Assembly (NCBI RefSeq): GCF_024679095.1
Contig: NC_066567.1
Span: 11,212,719 to 11,276,718, forward strand
Source: Eriocheir sinensis
Taxonomy: Eukaryota; Arthropoda; Malacostraca; Decapoda; Varunidae
DNA length: 64,000 nucleotides
Direction of reading: 5' to 3'
A program made the translations under genes and the position numbers. This document shows, one piece after another, positions 57,045 to 64,000 of this stretch (the stretch's first letter is position 1; every line of letters begins with the position of its first letter). The notes beneath the pieces were generated by a model, which was not told where the DNA came from, searched no databases, and worked only from the letters and a program-made list of their open reading frames with translations.

Positions 57045-57612
57045 GCTTATTTTATTTTGAATTTATGCATATTGATAATCGGAAGAATAGTCCCGTTGTA
57101 TTTTATTTTGAATTTATGCATATTGATAATCGGAAGAATAGTCCCGTTGTATTTTATTTTGAATTTATGGATATTGATAATCGGAAGAATAGTCCCATTG
57201 TATTTTATTTTGAATTTATGGATATTGATAATCGGAAGAATAGTCCCATTGTATTTTATTTTGAATTTATGCATATTGATAATCGGAAGAATAGTCCCAT
57301 TGTATTTTATTTTGAATTTATGCATATTGATAATCGGAAGAATAGTCCCATTGTATTTTATTTTGAATTTATGGATATTGATAATCGGAAGAATAGTCCC
57401 ATTGTATTTTATTTTGAATTTATGCATATTGATAATCGGAAGAATAGTCCCGTTGTATTTTATTTTGAATTTATGGATATTGATAATCGGAAGAATAGTC
57501 CCATTGTATTTTATTTTGAATTTATGGATATTGATAATCGGAAGAATAGTCCCGTTGTATTTTATTTTGAATTTTTGGATATTGATAATCGGAAGAATAG
57601 TCCCATTGTAGT
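57045..57612. repeat. 51-bp minisatellite, 11 copies, inside the hAT
   Basis: Unit TATTTTATTTTGAATTTATG, CATATTGATAATCGGAAGAA, TAGTCCCGTTG. Units differ at two positions (GCATATT/GGATATT and CCCGTTG/CCCATTG). Because 51 is a multiple of three it is open in several frames, giving a repeated 17-residue peptide that is not a gene. Confidence 0.97.
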
Positions 57613-58147
57613 GTTTCCTAAATAAAACCGACCTAATTAGTATTGCACTATTTTGGCCATTAGATTAATTAGACTATAGTTTGTGGTGTATGCAATGGGA
57701 GTTGGAAAGGGGGCCTCCCACCAGAGTAGGCCCCAGGCCTCCCACCAGCTTAATCCGGCCCTGGGCGAAACCGTCCAGTGTGACACCGGCCTTACTGCAC
57801 CCACACCTCACTGCCACCTGTCATCCTCGTCCATGTAGTTATCCAGTCTACTCTTAAAACAAGCTATCGTCCCTGCACTAACTATGTGATTGCTGAGTCT
57901 ATTCCATTCCCCCACCACCCTATTGCTAAACCAATGCTTGCCTATTTCTCTCCTAAATCTATACTTTTCTAATTTAAATCCATTACTGCGTGTTCTATCA
58001 TGCTGACTAATTCTCAGTACTTTACTTATATCGCCTTTGTTGAAACCCTTGACCCATTTGACTACTTCTATCACTATTCTTATCTACTATTCTTATGTTC
58101 TTATGTTCTTAATTTTCAACCAAATGGATGCCAGATCTTAATGAAAC

Positions 58148-58586
<439 letters not shown>

Positions 58587-58852
58587 AATATGCCCACCCT
58601 ACAGGACCGATACCAGACAAACCTAACCAAATTCGGCAAGTCCCTCCTCACCACCCCCCGTCAGAGAGATCTACTCCCACCGCCTCCCCCACTAGACTCA
58701 CAAGACACGACAATATTCTCGTCCCGGTCAAAACTCGCACTGACAGATATCGGCTTAGTGCGATACCGACGCTTGTGAGGGTCATTAACATCTCCATGAT
58801 CACATGACCCCTCCACCCTATAAAAAAAACACACACACACACAAACAATCAA

Positions 58853-59112
58853 TATGGGTTTAGGAAAGGTCGCTCATGTGTGACAAACTTGCTGAGCTTT
58901 TACTAAGAGTGACGGACAAATTACAGGTAAAAGACGGATGGGTGGATTGCATTTACCAAGACTTAATGAAGGCATTTGACAAAGTTCCACATTCAAGACT
59001 GCTGTGGAAACTAGAAAATAAAGGAGGAGTGAGAGGGAAAATGAAGTGCTGGATGGAAAGCTACTTAAGAGGAAGAGAGATGAGAACCGTGGTTAAGGAC
59101 ACTAGATCGGAA
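58853..59112 (+). mobile_element. LINE-A-like RT fragment, copy 4
   Basis: QYGFRKGRSCVTN-type start, then VDCIYQDLMKAFDKVPHSRL (motif A, Asp present), LLWKLENKGGVRGKMKCWME and REMRTVVKDTRSEWRTVT. It stops exactly before motif B (SGVPQG), where a minisatellite begins. Truncated at both ends. Confidence 0.85.
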
Positions 59113-59124
59113 TGGAGAACGGTG

Positions 59125-59995
59125 ACACAAACACTCATTCCACACACACTCATTCCACACGCAATCATTCCACAAATACTCATTCCACAAACACTCATTC
59201 CACACACACTCATTCCACACGCAATCATTCCACAAATACTCATTCCACAAACACTCATTCCACACACACTCATTCCACACGCAGTCATTCCACAAATACT
59301 TGTTTCACACGCACTCATTCCACAAGCACTCATTCCTCAAAGACTCACTCCACACGCACTCATTCCACAAATATTCACTTCACACGCACTCATTCGACAA
59401 GGACTCATTCCACACTCACTTATACCACAGACACTAATTCCACAAGCACTCATTCCTTAAAGACTCATTCGACAAATATTCACTCCACACGCACTCATTC
59501 GACAAAGACTCATTCCACACTCTCTTATACCACAGACACTAATTCCACAAGCACTCATTCCTTAAAGACTCATTCGACAAATATTCACTCCACACTCACT
59601 CATTCCACAAACCTTCATTCCACAAATACTTATTCCACACGCACTCATTCCACAAGCACTCATTCCACAAATACTTATTCTACATGCACTCCTTCCACAA
59701 GCACTCCAAAAATACTTATTCTACACGCACTCCTTCCACAAACACTCCACAAATACTTATTCTACACGCACTCTTTCCACAAACCCTCATTCTACAAATA
59801 CTTATTCCACACGCACTCATTTCACAAGCACTCATTCCACAAATACTTATTCCACACGCACTCATTTCACAAGCACTCATTCCACAAATACTTATTCCAC
59901 ACGCACTCATTTCACAAACCCTCATTCTACAAATACTTATTCCACACGCACTCATTTCACAAGCACTCATACCACACATCCCCTCCACACACACA
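59125..59995. repeat. CACTCATTCCACA-based minisatellite
   Basis: About 870 bp of 15-17-bp units around CACTCATTCCACA(A/C)A, with higher-order blocks (for example a block of about 60 bp repeated at 59125-59290 and units ending TACTTATTCCACACG from 59620). Long frames (Thr/His/Ser-rich on one frame) are by-products. Confidence 0.95.
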
Positions 59996-60023
59996 TAAAT
60001 ACATACATACATACATGAATACC

Positions 60024-60058
<35 letters not shown>

Positions 60059-60059
<1 letters not shown>

Positions 60060-60131
60060 CCCGATGGCTCAGTGGTAGAGCTTAGGGTTTCCACCTTAGG
60101 GGACGCGAGTTCGCTCCACGCCGCTCACGCA
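60059..60131 (+). tRNA. tRNA-like sequence (pseudogene or SINE head)
   Basis: GCCCGATGGCTCAGTGGTAG start with A box TGGCTCAGTGG (60065-60075) and B box GAGTTCGCTCC (60107-60117), followed by a T6 run at 60133-60138 that could end polymerase III transcription. Acceptor-stem pairing is poor, so it is more likely a SINE head or tRNA pseudogene than a working tRNA. Confidence 0.55.
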
Positions 60132-60142
60132 GATTTTTTCAT

Positions 60143-60145
60143 ATA

Positions 60146-60219
<74 letters not shown>
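60143..60219. repeat. (AT)n microsatellite
   Basis: About 38 AT units, self-complementary. Confidence 0.95.
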
Positions 60220-60221
<2 letters not shown>

Positions 60222-60289
60222 AAGTTTGTGGATGTATGAATTTATGTATGTATGTATGTATGCACACATATCTTTTTATGACTTGGACT

Positions 60290-60646
60290 GCATCTATTAA
60301 TTTGAACTTCAACTTTTTTAATTTGAACTTCAACTTTTTTAATTTGAAATTCAACTTTTTCAATTTGAATTTCAACTTTTATAATTTGAATTTCAACTTT
60401 TAATTTTGAATTTCAACTTTTTAAATTTGTAATTCAACTTTTTTGATTTGAAATTCAACTTTTTTAATTTGAATTTCAACTTTTTTAATTTGAATTTCAA
60501 CTTTTCAAATTTGAATTTCACCTTTTTTTATTTTGAATTTCAATTTTTTAAATTTGAAATTCAACTTTTTTAATTTGAATTTCAACTTTTTTAGTTTGAA
60601 TTTCAACTTTTTTAAATTTGAAATTCAACTTTTTAATTTGAGGGTG
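60290..60646. repeat. ~20-bp AT-rich minisatellite
   Basis: About 16 units of TTTGAATTTCAACTTTTTTAA-type sequence (20-22 bp), each containing TTGAAATTCAA or TTGAATTTCAA, near-palindromes. Confidence 0.95.
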
Positions 60647-60665
60647 AAAAGATGTAGGTAGGTAA

Positions 60666-60667
<2 letters not shown>

Positions 60668-60715
<48 letters not shown>

Positions 60716-60814
60716 CACCCTTCCCCACTCCCCCCATTACTCACCACATGAAACTCATTGTATGGTATTTTTTGTGTATTTTCAGCCTTATGGCTGCCTA
60801 CAAATGAATAAACC

Positions 60815-60860
<46 letters not shown>
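60668..60860. repeat. (CA)n and (ATT)n microsatellites
   Basis: (CA)n 60668-60713 preceded by AGGTAGGTAAATAC, and (ATT)n 60818-60860. 60781-60817 resembles a retro-element tail (CTTATGGCTGCCTACAAATG). Confidence 0.95.
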
Positions 60861-60871
60861 TACATGTTACG

Positions 60872-61239
60872 AAAGACAGACAGACAGACAGTCAGACAGA
60901 CAAACAGAGACGACGGACAAACAGACAAACATACAGACAGACACAACGGATACGACGGACAGACAGACAGACAGGCAGACGCGACAAATACGACGGACAG
61001 ACAAACAGACAGACGCGACTGATACGACGGATAGACAGACAAACAGACAGACATATACGACGGATAGACAGTAGACAGACAGATAGACAAACAGACAGAT
61101 GGATACGACGGAGATGCTGGACAGACAGACATGACGGATAGACAGTAGACAGGCAGATAGACAAACAGAGCGAGATAGACAAACAGACAGACAGATGGAT
61201 ACGACGGAGATGCTGGACAGACACAGACAGACACGACGC

Positions 61240-61272
<33 letters not shown>

Positions 61273-61513
61273 AGACACAAACAGACAGACAGACAGATAG
61301 ACACGACGGAGATGACGGACAGACAGACATGACGCATAGACATTAGAATGATTAGACAGACAGATAGACAAACAGAGCTACAGATAAACAGACAGACAGA
61401 TGGACACGACGGAGATGACGGACAGACAGACAGACATGCAGACGACGGACAGACAGAGACGACGGATAGACAGACGACGGACAGACAGACAGGCAGACAC
61501 GACGGACAGACAG

Positions 61514-61544
<31 letters not shown>

Positions 61545-61545
61545 A
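60872..61545. repeat. (GACA)n-derived array plus (GA)n
   Basis: About 640 bp of CAGACAGACAGACGACGGACAG-like sequence with GATACGACGGA words every 40-60 bp, then (GA)n 61513-61545. Higher-order blocks: a GGATAGACAGTAGACAGRCAGATAG-type word near 61050 and 61135. Confidence 0.95.
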
Positions 61546-61824
61546 CGGAAATAACCGCCATGGAGGAGGAGGGGGAGGAGGCGGAAGAAAACCGCTCTCC
61601 ACTGCTTGTGTTGTTGTTATTGTTGTTGTCTGTCGTTTTAAAATTTTGTTGTTGATGTCTTTACTCTATTGTCAGATCTGCCCAAATAACTGGTGGAGTA
61701 CTAGTAGTAAAAGTGGATCAATTGAACAATTGCCCCCTTGGACCGCTCTGGTGGGGCGATTCTTCAGTTGGGCAGAGTTGGGGGGGCAATTCTTCAGTTG
61801 ATGACAGGACTACAGCGGGCGGCC

Positions 61825-62157
61825 AAAACCTCACCGGTAGACCTGCCATCAGGGGATCAAAACCTCAGCAGTTGACCTCACCTCACCTTAACATTTGTGA
61901 CTAACCTGATAAAACCTCACCGGTAGACCTGACATCAAGGGATCAAAACCTCAGCAGTTGACCTCACCTCACCTTAACATTTGTGACTAACCTGATAAAA
62001 CCTCACCGGTAGACCTGCCATCAGGGGATCAAAACCTCAGCAGTTGACCTCACCTCACCTTAACATTGACGAAACCTCAGCGGTAGACCTGACATCAAGG
62101 GATTAAAACCTCAGCAGTTGACCTGACCTCACCTTAACATTTTTTACTAACCTGACA
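61825..62157. repeat. 86-bp tandem repeat, four copies
   Basis: Units begin AAAACCTCACCGGTAGACCT at 61825, 61911, 61997 and 62070 (the third 12 bp shorter). The P-like element at 51.4-51.54 kb has about two copies of the same unit, reversed. Confidence 0.95.
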
Positions 62158-62288
62158 AAACTTGTGATCAGTTTTAGCACCATTGGGTTCATGTATTCAG
62201 TCTGTAGTTCGACATGGCCCGTGAAACATTCAAGTCTGTCGTGCTCCCTCTGCTGACTAAGGATCCTTTGCCTGTGGCTTAAACAACA

Positions 62289-62671
62289 CATACCTGTCAA
62301 GTCTAACGTTTTTTGCGTAAGTCTTACGTAATTTCGGTGATTTTCAAGTCTTACGGCGTAAGTTGAAAATCTTACGTTTTTTCTCCGCTTGCGATGTGAG
62401 TTTTTTTTTAATATGTTTGTTTTAAACAATTTGAAATATATCATACGCGCCATATTTAAATTCATGTGAGCGTGCTGAGTAACGGTTACTGTTACGGTTA
62501 GTGTATGTGTGTGTGTGGGGGGGGGGGGGGGGGGGGGGGGGGAGGTACCTCGTGCACCCTGCTTGAGTCCGTCGGAACCATACCTGTTAAGTCTTACGTT
62601 TTTTATACACAAACTTATGGTCTTTAACGCAACATTTTACGGCAAGACACCGCAATAGCTTGACAGGTATG
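62289..62671. mobile_element. MITE nested in the P-like element, ACAACA target duplication
   Basis: Ends CATACCTGTCAAG and, reversed, CATACCTGTCAAG (perfect 13 bp). ACAACA flanks it at 62283-62288 and 62672-62677. The P-like relative at 49251-49256 has the unoccupied site with a single TGTTGT. The interior has repeated TCTTACG/CGTAAG words and a 26-base G run (62517-62542). Confidence 0.9.
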
Positions 62672-62918
62672 ACAACATCGACTTTTAAAAAATGAAGTGA
62701 AGTGTGACAATTGTGACAATGCGATGAACTGGACTAAACATGCCAAGTGTAATGATGGTTATGCGTGGAGATGCTAAACGAAAGGCAGAAACCAAAAATA
62801 ATATATTAATTTCCGACATTTCTAGTTGGGGGGGCGATTCTTCAGTTGGGCAGAGTTGGTGGGGCGAATCTTCAATTGGGAACTCGGGGCAATTCTTCAG
62901 TTGATCCGTAAAAGTAGT

Positions 62919-63183
<265 letters not shown>

Positions 63184-63350
63184 AGAGGAAGAGATGGAGT
63201 ATGAGGAGGAAAAAATGGAGGAGGAGGAGGAGTAAGAGCAAACAGAGGAAGGGAGTAGGAGGAGCAAAAGGAGGAAGGAAGGAGGAAAAGGATTAGGAGA
63301 GGAGAGGAGGTGGGGAAATAATGGTATGGTAATTTTCTTATTATTGACAC

Positions 63351-63363
63351 TACTACTACTTGG

Positions 63364-63424
<61 letters not shown>

Positions 63425-63431
63425 GCTGCTA
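63351..63431. repeat. (CTA/CTG)n microsatellite
   Basis: Triplets reading TACTAC then TGCTGC, about 75 bp; the complement of the preceding AGT array, so the two could pair in a hairpin. Confidence 0.93.
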
Positions 63432-64000
63432 CCACTGCCAAACAAACAAACAAACAAACGCACTCCCTCCATCCGCCCAGCCCATGACTCACCTGAGATA
63501 TTGATCGATTGCTTGAAGCTTTTTTATTCACAAACAAACACTTATGTGAAAAAGTGGGAAGAGAGAGCGAATGAAACAAAGAGTCCACAAGAGATGACAC
63601 GCTGCCCGGTTGCTGCTTCCCCCCCCATCCACTCCTCTCCCCCCTACTCCCTCCCTCTCTCCCTAACCCTAGAAGGGTCCGCGCGGACCCACAGTCGTCT
63701 GGTTTAAATATCCTGCCTCAGCCCTTTAATTTCATAATGCCCTTGAAATAAACAAAGCCGTCCCATCACTATTTCGACAACAGGCTTCGTGGTAACAGGG
63801 AGGTCGTTGATGAAACTCGCATATTTATCTTTATTTTTGCAATGTGGGGTCCACGTGGACCCGGGGTTACCTTTGATGTTGCAGATAGCTTACGTGGAAA
63901 CGAAGATGTGGAAATATTTCTCATGCGTTGTAAGAAAAGTGTGGTGATATATTGGGGTCCATTGTGTTGGTAGAAGGTTGACGGACATTTTCATGTTGTG
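63432..64000. other. Right-edge sequence with two 16-bp palindromes
   Basis: GGGTCCGCGCGGACCC (63675-63690) and GGGTCCACGTGGACCC (63847-63862), both perfect palindromes, 172 bp apart, the first next to CCCTAACCCTAGAA. They resemble subterminal palindromes of piggyBac-like elements; the other end would lie outside the window. No gene seen. Confidence 0.5.

Larger units (their letters stand above)
53921..57763 (+). mobile_element. hAT transposon, 3.84 kb, exact 8-bp target duplication GGCGAAAC
   Basis: Termini CAGGGCCGGATCAAG and, reversed, CAGGGCCGGATTAAG. Target duplication GGCGAAAC at 53913-53920 and 57764-57771. It carries a ZMYM1-like/Zaphod-type hAT transposase (55079-56917), direct duplications in the 5' part (about 54340-54450 versus 54540-54655) and an 11-copy 51-bp array after the ORF. 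The GGGGGCCTCCCACCA words near both ends are subterminal repeats. Nearly complete, with two frame lesions in the transposase, so recent. Confidence 0.95.
53513..57793. mobile_element. Internally deleted PIF element hosting a hAT
   Basis: Termini GGGCGATGTCACACTGGGCG (left) and, reversed, GGCCGGTGTCACACTGGACG (right), both followed by GTTTCGCC; three-base ATA/TTA flanks replace CTA of the intact CR1 target at 38.4 kb. Its own sequence is about 0.44 kb (53513-53920 and 57764-57793). It keeps the start of a MADF ORF on the plus strand and the N-terminus of a PIF transposase on the minus strand, the two-gene layout of PIF/Harbinger. Confidence 0.85.
53341..58090 (-). mobile_element. CR1 (LINE-C) copy, split by a PIF element
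   Basis: Pieces 53341-53511 (3' UTR) and 57794-58085 (88-codon frame 58074-57808: NGFKLEKYRFRREIGKHWFS, VVGEWNRLSNHIVSAG). The uninterrupted version is at 38222-38510. It is tail-to-tail with the plus-strand copy ending at 53340. TTCTTATGTTCTTATGTTCTT at 58085-58105 suggests that yet another CR1 tail touches its other side. Confidence 0.88.
61715..62907 (-). mobile_element. Non-autonomous P-like element, 1193 bp, 8-bp target duplication GTAAAAGT
   Basis: Termini GGATCAATTGAACAATTGCC and, reversed, GGATCAACTGAAGAATTGCC, flanked by GTAAAAGT at 61707-61714 and 62908-62915. The reversed sequence is collinear with the ends of 48887-51642 (words GGGCCATGTCGAAC, AACCCAATGGTGCTAAAACT, CTAGAAAT.TCGGAAATT). 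No THAP exon; contains an 86-bp tandem repeat and a nested MITE. Confidence 0.9.

Noticed and set aside
57006..57625. Open frames of about 200 codons on the plus strand
   Set aside because: They are translations of an 11-copy 51-bp minisatellite; the repeat is open in several frames and on both strands.
59112..60239. 375-codon Thr/His/Ser-rich frame
   Set aside because: It runs through a minisatellite, a tRNA-like sequence and (AT)n; no domain and no initiation context.

Overview
This window is eukaryotic and looks like an intron-rich, repeat-dominated arthropod genome, most likely a decapod crustacean. The basis is GT/AG-spliced exons of an animal nucleolar protein, abundant (GA)n, (CA)n, (AAT)n and (GACA)n microsatellites, several clades of APE-type non-LTR retrotransposons, tRNA-derived SINEs, and Tigger/mariner, piggyBac, PIF/Harbinger, hAT and P-type DNA transposons. 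No operon, bacterial gene, CRISPR array or viral gene was seen. The species assignment is an inference.

Host gene: the only host gene I recognise is HEATR1 (UTP10 homologue, SSU processome) on the minus strand. Its first three coding exons are at 22769-22628, 22198-21982 and 8930-8687. They splice in perfect phase into 201 codons. Intron 1 is about 0.43 kb. Intron 2 is about 13 kb and filled with transposons. Intron 3 starts at 8686 and no later exon was found before the window edge, so everything from 1 to about 22.8 kb is HEATR1 territory.

Layout: 1-8.6 kb (HEATR1 intron 3) holds a broken LINE-A carrying a nested LINE-B, a fold-back element, a second LINE-A copy, a CR1-like LINE and a SINE. 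8.9-22 kb (intron 2) holds a Tigger-like element with a SINE and a piggyBac nested in it; the piggyBac has an internal array of about 53 copies of a 44-bp unit. It also holds a second LINE-A/LINE-B composite in inverted orientation and piggyBac ends with a SINE. 22.9-30 kb, upstream of HEATR1, holds DNA-transposon relics, two SINEs and a fold-back element. 30.7-37.5 kb is a nest of at least five layers inside a decayed acidic reading frame. 38-43 kb is sparse, with a CR1 3' end and simple repeats. 43-48.9 kb is a tandem-repeat and purine-strand-biased block. 48.9-51.6 kb is a P-like element with a THAP exon. 52-58 kb holds tail-to-tail CR1 copies, one hosting a PIF relic that hosts a near-complete hAT element. 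58-64 kb is mainly satellites, plus a short P-like relative with an exact 8-bp target duplication.

Most long open frames here are translations of microsatellites or decayed transposons, not genes. The best material is the record of nested insertions, several with exact target duplications or an unoccupied site elsewhere in the same window, and the tandem arrays that have grown inside DNA transposons.
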